Positions 49,002-59,335 of a stretch of DNA of 64,000 bases are shown in pieces (positions within the stretch are counted from its first letter, which is position 1; each line of letters begins with the position of its first letter). The notes under the pieces were generated by a model. The model did no database searches. It was not told the origin of the DNA and worked only from the letters and a program-made list of their open reading frames with translations. Location: the NCBI RefSeq assembly GCF_024124765.2, contig NZ_JAMXSR020000002.1, positions 2,716,001 through 2,780,000 of the forward strand. Direction: 5' to 3'. Source of the DNA: Sphingomonas sp. H160509 (GTDB taxonomy: Bacteria > Pseudomonadota > Alphaproteobacteria > Sphingomonadales > Sphingomonadaceae). The translations under genes were made by a program, and so were the position numbers.

Positions 49002-49044
49002 GCATTGGCGGGCAGCGTGATGACCATCGAGGCATGCAGGACAT

Positions 49045-49650
49045 ATGGGGGATCGGCCCGACTCCGTACCCGGCAAGGGCAGTCTGTCCGCTCCATCGTC
49101 CCTGTATCGTGGGCAAGCCGGGACTGTCCGCTTTGCTGTCGTGGCCGATGTCGCTGGAGGGAGTAACGACGCGAGCGTGCTCGTCGAAGCGACTGATGCG
49201 AACACCGTGGTCGTCAAGAACGTCAGATTCGGAACGATCATGGAAGCGCAGCTCTATGGGGAGGGATTCAAGATCACGCCAGCCGGCGCTGTGAGGATCG
49301 ATGCCGAGGAAACCGGAGAAGCCTTGTGGCAGTGGACGATCGTTCCGGTACGCGCGACGCGTCATATACTGCGGATTCAGGGTTGGGTGCTGCGCAAGAA
49401 TACCGAGGGCAAACTGGTGCGGGCACGGCCCATTCATCACCCGGCCATCGCCGTAGACGTGCCGATACGCTGGTTTCCCGAATGGGTGCACGACCTGATG
49501 GACGATTCGCTGATGTGGTTTGCCGATGGGGCGAACTGGCTAAAGGCGTTGAGCGGGCTCGTGGCGGCGCTTGCCGTATTGTGGGCTGCTTTACGCGCGT
49601 TTCGCGGGGGTCGGGAAGGGCGTGGTGATTTCAAGCCTGCGGGAAGGTGA
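49045..49650 (+). CDS. Unknown beta-rich protein with C-terminal membrane anchor
   Basis: A 201-residue protein with no signal peptide. Residues about 20-142 look like a beta sandwich: YRGQAGTVRFAVVADVAGGS, NVRFGTIMEAQLYGEGFKIT, EALWQWTIVPVRATRHILRI. Residues 166-184 form a hydrophobic helix followed by a basic tail. The order (small-residue interface, A-x-L-x-G-x-G-F-x-I, W-x-W-x-V-x-P, then a Pro-rich final strand HHPAIAVDVPIRW) resembles a domain I recall at the C-terminus of some bacterial caspase- or TIR-type effector proteins, but I cannot name or verify that family. First ATG after an in-frame stop, with AGGA before it. Confidence 0.68.
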   Translation: MGDRPDSVPGKGSLSAPSSLYRGQAGTVRFAVVADVAGGSNDASVLVEATDANTVVVKNVRFGTIMEAQLYGEGFKITPAGAVRIDAEETGEALWQWTIVPVRATRHILRIQGWVLRKNTEGKLVRARPIHHPAIAVDVPIRWFPEWVHDLMDDSLMWFADGANWLKALSGLVAALAVLWAALRAFRGGREGRGDFKPAGR

Positions 49651-49677
49651 TCGAACTGACCGGATTCGGAAACAAAA

Positions 49678-49699
49678 CGCCCCGGGTTTCCCCGAGGCG
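49678..49699. terminator. Probable bidirectional terminator
   Basis: CGCCCCGGGTTTCCCCGAGGCG can fold into a hairpin. AAACAAAA precedes it and TCTTTCGTTCTT follows, so it could end transcription both from the unknown plus-strand gene and from ctaD. Confidence 0.7.
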
Positions 49700-49799
49700 T
49701 CTTTCGTTCTTGGCTGGCCCTGAAACGGGAGCAAGTCTCATGTCGTCGGACGCGGCATTGCCGCGCCGGCCTGGCGGGGCCTGAGGGCCCTGATCCGCC

Positions 49800-51461
49800 T
49801 TAATCGATCCGCGGCAACGTCTCGAACTGGTGGTACGGCGGTGGCGAGGAGATCGTCCACTCCAGCGTCGTCGCGCCGTCGCCCCAGGGGTTGTCGCCCG
49901 CCGGCTTGCCCGCGAGCAGCGACCAGATCAGGTTGACGAAGAACACCACCATGCCCGCGGCCATGATCATGTAGCCGACCGAGGCGACCGTGTTCCAATG
50001 CTCGTACTGCGGCGTGTAGTCCGGGATGCGGCGCGGCATGCCCTGGAGACCCAGGAAATGCATCGGGAAGAACATCACGTTCACGCCGACGAAGAACACC
50101 CAGAAGTGCAACTGGCCGAGGAACTCGTTGTACATCTTGCCGGTCATCTTCGGGAACCAGTAGTAGAACCCGGCGAACAGCGAGAAGACCGCACCCAGCG
50201 ACAGCACGTAGTGGAAATGCGCCACCACGTAGTAGGTGTCCTGCATATAATCGTCGATGCCGCCGTTGGCGAGCACGACGCCCGTCACACCGCCGACAGT
50301 GAACATAAAGATGAAGCCGATCGACCACACCATCGGCGTCTTGAAGGTCAGCGAACCACCCCACATCGTCGCGATCCACGAGAAGATCTTGATGCCGGTC
50401 GGCACCGCGATGACCATCGTCGCCGCGGTGAAGTACATCTTGGTGTTCACGCTGAGGCCGGTGGTGAACATGTGGTGCGCCCACACGACGAACCCGACCA
50501 CGCCGATCGCGACCATCGCGTACGCCATGCCGAGGTAACCGAAGACCGGCTTGCGGCTGAACGTCGAGATGATCTGGCTGACGATGCCGAAGCCCGGCAG
50601 GATCATGATGTAGACTTCGGGATGGCCGAAGAACCAGAACAGATGCTGGTACAGGACGGGATCGCCGCCGCCGGCCGGATCGAAGAAGGTCGTGCCGAAG
50701 TTGCGATCGGTCAGCAGCATCGTGATTGCGGCTGCGAGAACCGGCAACGCCAGCAGCAGCAGGAACGCGGTGACGAGCATCGACCACACGAACAGCGGCA
50801 TCTTGTGCAGCGTCATGCCCGGCGCACGCATGTTGAAGATCGTCGTGATGAAGTTGATCGCGCCGAGGATCGACGACGCACCGGCCAGATGGAGCGCGAG
50901 GATCGCCATGTCGGTCGACGGCCCGGGCTCGCCATAGGTCGAGAGCGGGGCGTAGAGCGTCCAGCCGTTACCCGCGCCACCGAAGAACGGCGACGCCAGC
51001 AGCAGCGTGAAGGCGGGGATCAGTAGCCAGAACGACACGTTGTTCATGCGCGGGAACGCCATGTCCGGCGCGCCGATCATGATCGGCACGAACCAGTTGC
51101 CGAAGCCACCGACCATCGCCGGCATGACCATGAAGAACACCATGATCAGGCCGTGCGCGGTGATCAGCACGTTCCAGAGATGGAGCGATTCGTCGAGGCT
51201 GGCGGGACCGCCGTGGAGCATGCTCGCCCAGCCCTGCAGGTACTGGATCCCGGGATGCGCGAGTTCGGCGCGCATGAGGCCCGAGACCGAGCCGCCGATG
51301 ATCCCCGCGACGATCGCGAAGATCAGGTACAGCGTGCCGATGTCCTTGTGGTTGGTCGACATGAACCAACGCGCAAAGAAACCCGGCTTGTGATCGGTAT
51401 CATGATGGTCGTGCGCTTCGTGGGACACGAAGGCCGACGGGGTGAGAGCGGTGTCGGTCAT
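49800..51461 (-). CDS. ctaD: cytochrome c oxidase subunit I
   Basis: The catalytic aa3-type subunit with heme a, heme a3 and CuB, 553 residues and twelve helices. [20 protein letters not shown] holds a heme a ligand, [20 protein letters not shown] the CuB His-Tyr crosslink pair, [20 protein letters not shown] two CuB histidines and the K-channel, and [20 protein letters not shown] the two heme histidines. It follows ctaC by one base and ends before a bidirectional terminator. The cytoplasmic N-terminus ([14 protein letters not shown]) is His/Asp-rich. Confidence 0.97.
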   Translation of the reverse strand: MTDTALTPSAFVSHEAHDHHDTDHKPGFFARWFMSTNHKDIGTLYLIFAIVAGIIGGSVSGLMRAELAHPGIQYLQGWASMLHGGPASLDESLHLWNVLITAHGLIMVFFMVMPAMVGGFGNWFVPIMIGAPDMAFPRMNNVSFWLLIPAFTLLLASPFFGGAGNGWTLYAPLSTYGEPGPSTDMAILALHLAGASSILGAINFITTIFNMRAPGMTLHKMPLFVWSMLVTAFLLLLALPVLAAAITMLLTDRNFGTTFFDPAGGGDPVLYQHLFWFFGHPEVYIMILPGFGIVSQIISTFSRKPVFGYLGMAYAMVAIGVVGFVVWAHHMFTTGLSVNTKMYFTAATMVIAVPTGIKIFSWIATMWGGSLTFKTPMVWSIGFIFMFTVGGVTGVVLANGGIDDYMQDTYYVVAHFHYVLSLGAVFSLFAGFYYWFPKMTGKMYNEFLGQLHFWVFFVGVNVMFFPMHFLGLQGMPRRIPDYTPQYEHWNTVASVGYMIMAAGMVVFFVNLIWSLLAGKPAGDNPWGDGATTLEWTISSPPPYHQFETLPRID

Positions 51462-51462
51462 C

Positions 51463-52647
51463 TTACTGTCCCGCGTTGCCGGCGCCGGCCGGATTTGAGG
51501 TCGCGCCCTGCGTCGTCGCGGGGGCTGTAGTTGTCACGTTCTCGACCGGGCCGGTGGCGTTGGCGGTTTCCGCGGCCTCCTCGACCTTCGCCGCGGAGCC
51601 ATCGGCGCCGGGCTGCGGGATGACCTTGTCGGACGCCTTGCCGGGAGTCGGCATCGTGCCGCCCTTGGCCTTAACCCACGCTGCGTATTCGGCGGGCGGA
51701 ACCGCCTCGACCGCGATGGGCATATAGCCGTGGCGCGCGCCGCAGAGCTCCGAGCACTGGCCGAAATACAGGCCGGGCTTTTCGATCGTGAAGCTGGTCT
51801 CGTTCAGGCGACCTGGGATCGCGTCGAGCTTGATCCAGAACGCTGGGACAGCCCAACTGTGGATCACGTCGTTCGACGTCGTGATCAGGCGGATCGGCAC
51901 GCCGACCGGGAGGACGATGCGGTTGTCGGTGGCGAGCAGCTTGGGGCCGTCGGCATCGGTGCGCGGACGCTCGCCGGCGGCGACGTCAGCCTTTTCCTTC
52001 AGCATGTTGGCGGTGATCTCGAAGCCGCCATTGTCCGGATACTGGTAGGTCCAATACCATTGGTTGCCGATCGCCTTAAGCGTGACGGCGCCCGACGGGG
52101 CCGGCTTGAACTGGGCTTGCAGCAGGCCGATCGAGGGGACTGCGATCAGCACGAGGATCACGACCGGTGCTAGCGTCCAGAGGATCTCGATCGCGGTGTT
52201 GTGGCTGGTCTTCGACGCGACCGGGTTGCGCGCCTTGCGGTAGCGGAACGACACCCAGAACAGGAGCGCGAGGACGAATAGCGAGATGATCGTGATCGTC
52301 GGCACCAGGATCGAATTGTGCATCCAGTGCGCGAACTGGCCGTTCTTGGTCACCTGAGGCTGGAGCCCGAACAGGCCATCCGTGGGCTGGCCGATCATCG
52401 GCTTGACCGTCATCGCGGGCGCACCGTCCATCGCGAGCTCGGGGCTGGACGGGTTGGCGGTCGAGGTCGCAGCGGCGGTGGTAGGTGCGGTGTTCGACAC
52501 GCCTCCCGGTGCCGCGGCAGCCTGCGGTGTGGACGTGGCTGCTGGCGTCGTGCTCGCAGGCTGGGCCGCATGCCCGGCGACTCCACCGAGACTCGCCAGT
52601 GCGAGCCCCGCTGCCATCGCAAATCCTCTCATCCCCATCTTGCGCAT
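51463..52647 (-). CDS. ctaC: cytochrome c oxidase subunit II
   Basis: The CuA electron-entry subunit, 394 residues. A signal peptide ([20 protein letters not shown]) is followed by a long Ala/Thr/Pro spacer, two membrane helices ([18 protein letters not shown] and [18 protein letters not shown]) and the cupredoxin domain. The CuA ligands are in [12 protein letters not shown] and [17 protein letters not shown]. The C-terminal tail ([20 protein letters not shown]) is extended and low complexity. First gene of the ctaC-ctaD unit. The MRK or MRG methionine may be the start. Confidence 0.96.
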   Translation of the reverse strand: MRKMGMRGFAMAAGLALASLGGVAGHAAQPASTTPAATSTPQAAAAPGGVSNTAPTTAAATSTANPSSPELAMDGAPAMTVKPMIGQPTDGLFGLQPQVTKNGQFAHWMHNSILVPTITIISLFVLALLFWVSFRYRKARNPVASKTSHNTAIEILWTLAPVVILVLIAVPSIGLLQAQFKPAPSGAVTLKAIGNQWYWTYQYPDNGGFEITANMLKEKADVAAGERPRTDADGPKLLATDNRIVLPVGVPIRLITTSNDVIHSWAVPAFWIKLDAIPGRLNETSFTIEKPGLYFGQCSELCGARHGYMPIAVEAVPPAEYAAWVKAKGGTMPTPGKASDKVIPQPGADGSAAKVEEAAETANATGPVENVTTTAPATTQGATSNPAGAGNAGQ

Positions 52648-52790
52648 CGTTATTCTTGACCCCGGTTTATAGCGAACCCGATATCACGGACGCGCGGATG
52701 TCTGCTTATGATTTGGGAAGAGCTATACCCAGCGGGGGGCTCGCCTCAAGCCTTGTCTGGCATGAGCCCTTCAGGCGCCCGCACTAACCC

Positions 52791-52875
52791 CCCGTCATCC
52801 TGACGAAAGTCAGGATCCAGGATCACGAACGCCGTCCCCTGCGGTTATGGGTCCTGACTTTCGTCAGGATGACGG
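52791..52875. repeat. Palindromic intergenic repeat, family F
   Basis: CCCGTCATCCTGACGAAAGT and CAGGATCCAGG face CCTGACTTTCGTCAGG and ATGACGG. It lies between the divergent ctaC and pyrE genes; the rest of that 305-base gap shows no gene. Confidence 0.85.
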
Positions 52876-52953
52876 TGGGCCGCCGGTTCTCGTTGCACGT
52901 GGTTTCGTGCGCTCGTATCAGCGCGGGCAGACCATTTGGAGCGATGACCCGCG

Positions 52954-53539
52954 ATGACCGAAGACGACGTGCTCGCCGAATTCCGCGCTGCCGAAGCGTT
53001 GCTCGAAGGGCATTTCATCCTGTCCTCCGGCCTGCGCAGTTCGCGCTACCTGCAATGCGCGCGGGTGTTGATGGACCCCGCGCGCGGCGCTCGGCTGTCG
53101 AAAGCGCTCGTCGCGTCGATCCCGTCGGAGTTGCGGGCGCAGATCGATATCGTCGTCTCGCCGGCGATGGGCGGCGTGATCGCGGGTCACGAAATGGGCC
53201 GCGCGCTGGGTGTGGAGGCGGTATTCCTCGAACGCCCCGACGGCGTGTTCGAATTGCGCCGCGGGTTCCGGCTCGCACCCGGCCAGCGCGTGCTGATGAT
53301 GGAGGACGTCGTCACCACCGGGCTGTCGTCGCGCGAGGCGATCGCGGCGATCGGGCGCGCGGGCGGCGTGACCGTGGCGGCGGCGGCCTTTGGTCGATCG
53401 CTCGAACGGGACGGCGGACTTGGGCGTGCCGTTCTTCCCGCTGATCCGGCTCGACGTGCCGACCTATCCGGCGGATGCGTTGCCGCGCGAACTGGCGGCG
53501 ATCCCGGCGATCAAGCCCGGCAGCAGGGCGGCAGCATGA
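52954..53539 (+). CDS. pyrE: orotate phosphoribosyltransferase (frameshifted)
   Basis: Adds ribose phosphate from PRPP to orotate in UMP synthesis. About 194 residues. [20 protein letters not shown] is the N-terminal orotate site; [20 protein letters not shown] and [18 protein letters not shown] the PRPP loop. An extra T at 53389-53391 breaks the frame; repaired it reads [20 protein letters not shown] and [19 protein letters not shown]. The stop overlaps the pdxJ start (ATGA), so the two are coupled. Confidence 0.94.
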
Positions 53540-54265
53540 GCCGGGACCTGCGTTTAGGCGTCAACATCGATCACGTCGCGACGGTGCGGAATGCGCGGGG
53601 GGCGGGGTATCCCGATCCGGTGCGTGCGGCTCTGGTCGCGGCGGCGGCGGGGGGCGGACGGGATCACCGCGCATCTGCGGGAGGATCGCCGGCACATTAC
53701 GGATGACGACATCGCGCGTCTGTCGGCCGAACTGACGATCCCGCTCAACCTGGAGATGGCGGCGACCGACGAGATGCTCGGCATCGCGCTGCGTCACAAG
53801 CCGCACGCCGCGTGCATCGTGCCGGAAAAGCGCGAGGAACTGACCACCGAGGGTGGGCTCGACGTCGCCGGGCATTACGACCGGATGGCGCGGCTGGTCG
53901 ACGCACTCGCGGGCGCGGGTATCCGCGTTTCACTGTTCATCGAGCCGGACGCGCGCCAGATCGAGGCGGCGGTGCGGCTCAAGGTTCCGGTGGTCGAGCT
54001 GCACACCGGGTTGTACGCGGAACTGTCGGGCGAGGCGCGGACGGTGGAACTGCGGCGGCTGACGGATGCGGCGGCGCTGGCGGCGAAGAACGGCATCGAG
54101 GTGCATGCGGGACACGGGCTGACCTACGACAACGTCGCACCGATCGCGGCTATCCGGCAGGTTCGGGAGCTGAACATCGGGCATTTCCTCGTCGGTGAGG
54201 CGCTGTTCGTCGGGCTTGGCGAGGCGGTTCGGCTGATGCGTGAGGCTATGGATGCGGCGCGGTAG
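53536..54265 (+). CDS. pdxJ: pyridoxine 5'-phosphate synthase (frameshifted)
   Basis: Closes the pyridoxine ring from deoxyxylulose phosphate and aminoacetone phosphate. 242 residues, TIM barrel. [81 protein letters not shown] and [20 protein letters not shown] are all in order. Six G at 53649-53654 should be five ([14 protein letters not shown]). The gene lies between pyrE and acpS; pdxJ-acpS-lepB is a familiar order in proteobacteria. Confidence 0.95.
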
Positions 54266-54284
54266 TAAGGCAGTTCTGTTCGCG

Positions 54285-54413
54285 CAGAGGCGCAGAGGCG
54301 CGGAGCAGAAGAGGGGGCTAGCCCGTGGCTGGATTCTCTCGCTTGCTAACTCGATCTTGCCGCTCTTGTGGCCTTCATACTCTCCGCGACTCTGCGCCTC
54401 TGCGCGCAAATCT
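54285..54413. repeat. Palindromic intergenic repeat, family H
   Basis: TTCGCGCAGAGGCGCAGAGG and CGCGGAG face CTCCGCGACTCTGCGCC and TCTGCGCGCAAAT across a 70-base spacer. Direct GCAGAGGC units repeat within each arm. It lies between pdxJ and acpS. Confidence 0.78.
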
Positions 54414-54442
54414 AATTTTGTCTTCCGACTCCAGGCCGTATC

Positions 54443-54877
54443 ATGATCATCGGGCTCGGGTCCGACCTGTGTAATATCGAGCGGATCGCGGCGTCGGTCG
54501 AGCGGTTCGGCGAGCGGTTCGAGCAGCGGGTGTTTACCGATGTCGAGCGGGCGAAAGCGGCGCGGCGGCCGTTTACCAAGGCCGGCACGCTGGCGAAGCG
54601 GTTCGCGGCCAAGGAGGCGTTTTCGAAGGCGGTCGGGACCGGGTTTCGGGCAGGCGTGTTCATGCGCGATATCGGCGTGGTCAACGCCCCCAGCGGCGCG
54701 CCGACGCTGGCGTTGACCGGGGGCGCCAAAGCGAGGCTTGACGCGTTGACCCCCGAAGGCCACGCCGCGCGCGTGCATTTGACAATGACCGATGATCATC
54801 CGTGGGCGCAGGCCTTCGTGATCATCGAAGCCATACCTCTGATATCCCCGGACATGCGCCAGGATACGAACCGATGA
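54443..54877 (+). CDS. acpS: holo-[acyl-carrier-protein] synthase
   Basis: Transfers 4'-phosphopantetheine from CoA to ACP. 144 residues. [20 protein letters not shown] carries the metal-binding Asp, and [19 protein letters not shown] the Glu and Lys of the active site. [18 protein letters not shown] closes the fold. The C-terminal 16 residues beyond this are a short extension. The stop overlaps the lepB start (ATGA). Confidence 0.95.
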   Translation: MIIGLGSDLCNIERIAASVERFGERFEQRVFTDVERAKAARRPFTKAGTLAKRFAAKEAFSKAVGTGFRAGVFMRDIGVVNAPSGAPTLALTGGAKARLDALTPEGHAARVHLTMTDDHPWAQAFVIIEAIPLISPDMRQDTNR

Positions 54878-55868
54878 AGGACGCGGCGTTGGACGGCAAC
54901 GAGTTCCCCGAAAAGCCCCTCGCGCAGACCCCCTTGCGCAGACCGGCGCGGCCGATACCGCGCCACTGGCCGGCACCACACCGGAAACGACACGCGGCCG
55001 CGGCACCGACTGGTGGGGCGAGGTGAAGGGCATATTCTGGCTGATCCTGGTCGTGCTCGGCTTCCACAGCTTCATCGCCAAGCCCTTCTATATCCCCAGC
55101 GAATCGATGCTGCCTGGGCTCCGCATCGGCGATCGGCTGGTGGTGACCAAGTTCGCTTATGGCTGGTCGTTCGTGTCGCCGACGATCCCGAACCCGGTCG
55201 CGATCTTCAAGGGCGTGGTGCTGCGCCAGCAGGAGGACAGCTGGAGCGTGTCGCTGCCGTTCATCCACGGCCGCCTGTTCGGCTCGCTGCCGACGCGCGG
55301 CGACGTGGTGATCGTGACGCCGCCAGGCACGCACAACGACTATATCAAGCGTGTGATCGGGCTGCCGGGCGATAAGCTCGCCGTGCGCGGCGGGATCGTG
55401 TTCCTCAACGGCGTCGCGGTGAAGCGCGGCCCGCTCCACGACACGCTGATCCCGGTCGACACCAACAGCCCGTGCAGCGAGATCGACTATCCCGGCGCGC
55501 GCGAGACGCTGCCCGACGGGCGCGCGATGTGCCGCCTGCCGACCTATACCGAGACGCTGCCGAACGGTCGCCGCTACGAGACGATCGATCTGGAATCGGA
55601 CAGCCAGGGCGATAATTTCTCGGAGATCACGATCCCTGCGAACCACGTCTTCCTGATGGGCGACAACCGCGATCGCTCGGCCGACAGCCGGTTCGCGCTG
55701 AGCCAGCTCGGTCTCGGCGGACCGGTGCCGTACGAGAATCTCGGCGGTCGTGCGGAGTTCATCACCTTCAGCCTCGACGGCGATGCGACATTCAACCCGC
55801 TGAGCTGGTGGGGTTCGCTGCGCCCGGACCGGGCCGGCACCTCCTTGCATCCCGCGAAGGTCAGCTAA
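54874..55868 (+). CDS. lepB: signal peptidase I (frameshifted)
   Basis: Cleaves Sec and Tat signal peptides at the outer face of the inner membrane. About 330 residues. After a soluble leader ([20 protein letters not shown]) comes one helix ([17 protein letters not shown]), then [18 protein letters not shown] with the Ser nucleophile, [20 protein letters not shown] with the Lys base, and [17 protein letters not shown]. Five C at 54929-54933 break the leader frame; three or six C give [19 protein letters not shown]. The insertion between boxes D and E (about residues 195-250) is normal for alphaproteobacteria. Confidence 0.95.
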
Positions 55869-55869
55869 G

Positions 55870-56949
55870 ATGGCCGAGACGAAGACCGTCGACGAACTGA
55901 GCCCGGTCGAGATGCGCGATCCGTTCCTGCGCAAGGAACTGAAGCGCGCGGCGATCTGGCTCGGGCTCGCCTGCGTGATCGCGCTGCTGATCGTGCTGGT
56001 CCAGCCGTTGCTGATCATCTTTGCCGGCGTCGTGTTCGCGGCACTGCTCGATGGAGGCGTGCGGCTGCTCGGGCGGGTGCTGCCGATCGGGCGTGGGTGG
56101 CGGTTGCTGATCGTCGTGCTGCTGACGTTCGCGTTCCTCGTCGGGACGTTCATTCTCACTGGCGTGCAGGTCACCGAACAGGTGACGCAGCTGCGCTCGA
56201 CGCTGGAATCGCAGGCCAATCGCTTCACGGGCTATCTGACGTCGCAGGGGCTGATGCCGGGTGCGTCGGACGTCAACGGGATCGTCAAGCAGGCGCTCGG
56301 CTCGGTCGGGCGCGTGACGTCGTGGGTGGGCAGCGCGATCGGCGCGATCACCAGCATGTTCATGATCCTAATTCTTGGACTGTTCATCGCGATGGACCCG
56401 AGCACCTATTCGCGCGGGATGCAGTGGATGGTGCCGAGTGATCTTCGCCCCGAGTTCGCCAGGACTTTGGTCAAGATGGGCGCGACGTTGCGGCGGCTAT
56501 TGGCCGGGCGCCTGCTTGGGATGGCGGTCGAGGGTGTCGCGAGCGGCATCGCGCTGGCGATCGGCGGCGTGCCGATGGCGATGCTGCTGGGTATCATCGC
56601 GGGGATTTTGGCGTTCATTCCGAACGTCGGCGCGATCGTGACGGGCGTGCTGATGGTCGCGGTCGGGTTCAGCGCGGGCGTCGATACGGGGTATTGGGCG
56701 ATCGGCACGTACCTCGTGGTGCAGACGATCGACGGGTATGTGATCGTGCCGATGGTGGCCAAGCGGACTGTGGATTTGCCGCCGGCGTTGACATTGGGCG
56801 CACAGATTTTGGCGAGCGCGCTGTTCGGGATTCTGGGGCTGGCGCTGGCCGATCCGATGACTGCGATGTTGAAGACTGCGCTGGAGCGGCGGTCTGAGCG
56901 GGAAGAGGAGAAGGCCGAGGCTGGCGAGGGAGTGGCTGCTACTGCGTGA
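55870..56949 (+). CDS. AI-2E family transporter (PerM-like permease)
   Basis: A 359-residue inner-membrane protein of the AI-2E transporter family, whose members range from autoinducer-2 exporters to Na+/H+ antiporters. ALLIVLVQPLLIIFAGVVFA starts the membrane part; a large soluble loop (VTEQVTQLRSTLESQANRFT) precedes FIPNVGAIVTGVLMVAVGFS and QTIDGYVIVPMVAKRTVDLP, the usual conserved C-terminal blocks. The gene starts one base after the lepB stop. Substrate unknown. Confidence 0.88.
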   Translation: MAETKTVDELSPVEMRDPFLRKELKRAAIWLGLACVIALLIVLVQPLLIIFAGVVFAALLDGGVRLLGRVLPIGRGWRLLIVVLLTFAFLVGTFILTGVQVTEQVTQLRSTLESQANRFTGYLTSQGLMPGASDVNGIVKQALGSVGRVTSWVGSAIGAITSMFMILILGLFIAMDPSTYSRGMQWMVPSDLRPEFARTLVKMGATLRRLLAGRLLGMAVEGVASGIALAIGGVPMAMLLGIIAGILAFIPNVGAIVTGVLMVAVGFSAGVDTGYWAIGTYLVVQTIDGYVIVPMVAKRTVDLPPALTLGAQILASALFGILGLALADPMTAMLKTALERRSEREEEKAEAGEGVAATA

Positions 56950-57041
56950 GGGGTGCCCGTGCGGTCGGCACGCGCAACCGTACCGACCTCCGGTGGATAA
57001 GCACTCTCGTTCTACAATGGTGGTGGGATAAAGCTCACTAT

Positions 57042-57119
57042 CCGTCATCCCCGCGGACGCGGGGACCCATATCTTCCGAGGTTTGCCAGTATGGGTCCCC
57101 GCGTCCGCGGGGATGACGG
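57042..57119. repeat. Palindromic intergenic repeat, family A copy 4
   Basis: CCGTCATCCCCGCGGACGCG and GGGACCCATA face TATGGGTCCCCGCG and TCCGCGGGGATGACGG. It lies between the convergent permease and glycosyltransferase genes and lacks a family B partner. Confidence 0.87.
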
Positions 57120-57164
57120 GGGTGAGAGCCGGGGACGTCAATGGGGCGGGTAATCGATAGGAAG

Positions 57165-58229
57165 TTATCGCCTTACCAATCGGTCGAAGAGCGCGAGGTA
57201 GCGCTCCGCTGAGTCTGCACCGGGTTGCGGTACTGGTTCGGGTCGCTGCCGAGTTGGCTCTAGCCACGCATCCAGCGCTCCCACCACTGCAGCAGCGTCG
57301 TCCCTCGCGATCACTGTCCCAAGCTCCGGCCGATCAATAATCTCCGCCACCGCCGCGCTCGAGTCGGTCGAGATCACTGGCGTCCCAACCGACAGCGCCT
57401 CGCGCAACACGCCGGGCACACCTTCATAGTCCGAGGTCAGCACGACCACCGCCGCGCGGGTCATGACCGGCAACGGATCGCTGCTGTGGCCAAGCAGGAA
57501 AACGCGCTTCCCCAAGCTGAGCGCGTGGATTTGCGCTTCGATCGCCCCCCGCTCGCTCCCCTCGCCGAGGATGACGAGCGGTATCGTCTGGTCTGCGAGC
57601 AGCGGGAGTGCGGCGATCAGGCGGTCCCAGCGCTTCTGCGGTTCGAGCCGGCCGACGCCGAGAATGAAGCGCACCGGGAGATCGGGCAACGTGCCGGTGA
57701 CGGGCACCGCTGGCGGGTTCGGGATCACGCTCGTTCGCCCGATCATCCGGGTCGCCAACGCCGCCTCGTCCGCGGTCGCCGGGGTCATCGCGACGAGGTG
57801 ATCGAGGAAGCTGCCGTGCCGCGCGAGCCAGACCTGGTGCGCGGCGTGCATCAGGCGGCCGTGATCGGCGCGCGCAGGGGCGTTGGACATCTTGGCGACG
57901 ATCGGCGGGCACGTCTTGCCGAGTCGCAGCCGGGTCCATGCCGCGATCCCGGTGTAGAAGTTGCCGGGGCAGAATATGATGTCCGGCGCTAGACGTCGCA
58001 CGACATTGGGGAGCGCGAGCAACCGCGAGGGCGCGACGACCTCTAGCCCGTCCGGCAGTTCCGCCGCTAGCGGCCCGGCAATATCCTCGATCACCAGCGT
58101 CACGCGACGCCCCGCAGCCAGCCAGCCGCGTGCGAGGCGCAGTTGCGCGCGCTCGACCCCGCCGCCGCGCAGATCCTCGGCATAGGTCAGGATGTGCCGG
58201 GCGATCGGTGGCTTGCTCACGAGTGACAT
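57165..58229 (-). CDS. Glycosyltransferase, GT4-like
   Basis: A GT-B fold glycosyltransferase of 354 residues. The N-terminal domain begins ILTYAEDLRGGGVERAQLRL, with the glycine-rich acceptor loop. The C-terminal domain has FILGVGRLEPQKRWDRLIAA, IPLVILGEGSERGAIEAQI and the EX7E donor motif at TSDYEGVPGVLREALSVGTP. It probably builds an envelope glycan together with the divergent cluster downstream of it. Donor and acceptor sugars cannot be told. The start is taken at MSLVSKPP. Confidence 0.9.
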   Translation of the reverse strand: MSLVSKPPIARHILTYAEDLRGGGVERAQLRLARGWLAAGRRVTLVIEDIAGPLAAELPDGLEVVAPSRLLALPNVVRRLAPDIIFCPGNFYTGIAAWTRLRLGKTCPPIVAKMSNAPARADHGRLMHAAHQVWLARHGSFLDHLVAMTPATADEAALATRMIGRTSVIPNPPAVPVTGTLPDLPVRFILGVGRLEPQKRWDRLIAALPLLADQTIPLVILGEGSERGAIEAQIHALSLGKRVFLLGHSSDPLPVMTRAAVVVLTSDYEGVPGVLREALSVGTPVISTDSSAAVAEIIDRPELGTVIARDDAAAVVGALDAWLEPTRQRPEPVPQPGADSAERYLALFDRLVRR

Positions 58230-58402
58230 ATGGGGGTCATCATACTGCGCGATGGGTAGAGCGGAGATCGCGACCGAATGAAACCGACTTTGCGTGCATG
58301 CACGGCGGCGGGTGGCTATCAGGCCGCGCGACGGAGGCGGGCACCAAGTAGCAGGGAACGGGCGGCGGAACGGCTTGAGGACAATGGTTTGAGGACCGGC
58401 GA

Positions 58403-59335
58403 GTGAATTTCCGTACGAAAACTGCCGATCGCGACGGCTATGCGGACATCGCGCGCGCCGGGCTCGAGCCGCTGAAGGCGCTCGGTAGCCGTTGGCCCGC
58501 GATCATTGGTGCGGTGCTGACGCTGGCGATGATCGTCGGCCTCGGGCGCGAACTGCTCGGGCATGGCCTTGCCGGGCTGTCGCGTTCGGTGCCGCAGGAC
58601 CCGCGTTTCTATCTGTGCTTCGGCCTGCTCTACATGTCGCCGCCGACCGGAGATTACGTCATCTTCCGCCGGCTCTGGGGTATCCCGCTCGGCGGCCTGG
58701 TCGCCCTGATCAAGAAGCGGATCGCAAACGAAGTCGTGTTCGGATACTCAGGCGACGCATATTTCTACGCCTGGGCGCGGGCCAAGGCGCGGATGGTGGC
58801 GTCGCCGTTCGGTGCGGTGAAGGACGTGTCGATCCTGTCGGCGATCGCGGGCAATGCGGTCACGCTGCTGCTGGTGGCGATCGCGTTGCCGCTCGGCCGG
58901 CATCTGCTGACGCACGACCAGTTCCGCACAGTGCTGGCGTCGGCGGGCGTGACGCTGGCAATCTCGCTGCCGTTCCTGATCTTCTCGCGCCGCGTGTTCT
59001 CATTGCCGCGTGCGAAACTCTGGTGGGTGTTCGGGATCCACTGCATCCGGTTGCTGTGCGGATCGGTGCTGATCGCGTTCGCGTGGCATTACGCTCTGCC
59101 GGGCGTGCCGGTAGGGATGTGGCTGTTCCTTGCCGCCGGACGCCTGCTGGTGTCGCGCCTGCCGCTGGTGCCGAACAAGGACCTGCTATTCGCCAACGCC
59201 GCGATCCTGTTGATCGGGCAGGACCAGGCCTTGTCGGAGCTGATCGCGTTTACCGCCGCGCTGACTCTGCTGGTGCATGTCGCGCTGATCATCCTGTTCG
59301 GCATCCATGCCGGGCTCACCCGGTTGCGCGCATGA
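58403..59335 (+). CDS. Polytopic membrane protein of unknown function in the glycan cluster
   Basis: A 310-residue inner-membrane protein with seven or eight hydrophobic helices (AIIGAVLTLAMIVGLGRELL, ITLLL-type segments, VALIILFGIHAGL). Motifs that look conserved: YMSPPTGDYVIFRRLWGIPL and KKRIANEVVFGYSGDAYFYA with several Tyr and Asp near membrane ends, and SRLPLVPNKDLLFANAAILL. The general plan recalls the LPG-synthase/UPF0104 type of membrane protein, but I cannot confirm it. It overlaps the next gene by ATGA, in a run with a DUF2141 protein and a GT4. Confidence 0.82.
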   Translation: MNFRTKTADRDGYADIARAGLEPLKALGSRWPAIIGAVLTLAMIVGLGRELLGHGLAGLSRSVPQDPRFYLCFGLLYMSPPTGDYVIFRRLWGIPLGGLVALIKKRIANEVVFGYSGDAYFYAWARAKARMVASPFGAVKDVSILSAIAGNAVTLLLVAIALPLGRHLLTHDQFRTVLASAGVTLAISLPFLIFSRRVFSLPRAKLWWVFGIHCIRLLCGSVLIAFAWHYALPGVPVGMWLFLAAGRLLVSRLPLVPNKDLLFANAAILLIGQDQALSELIAFTAALTLLVHVALIILFGIHAGLTRLRA

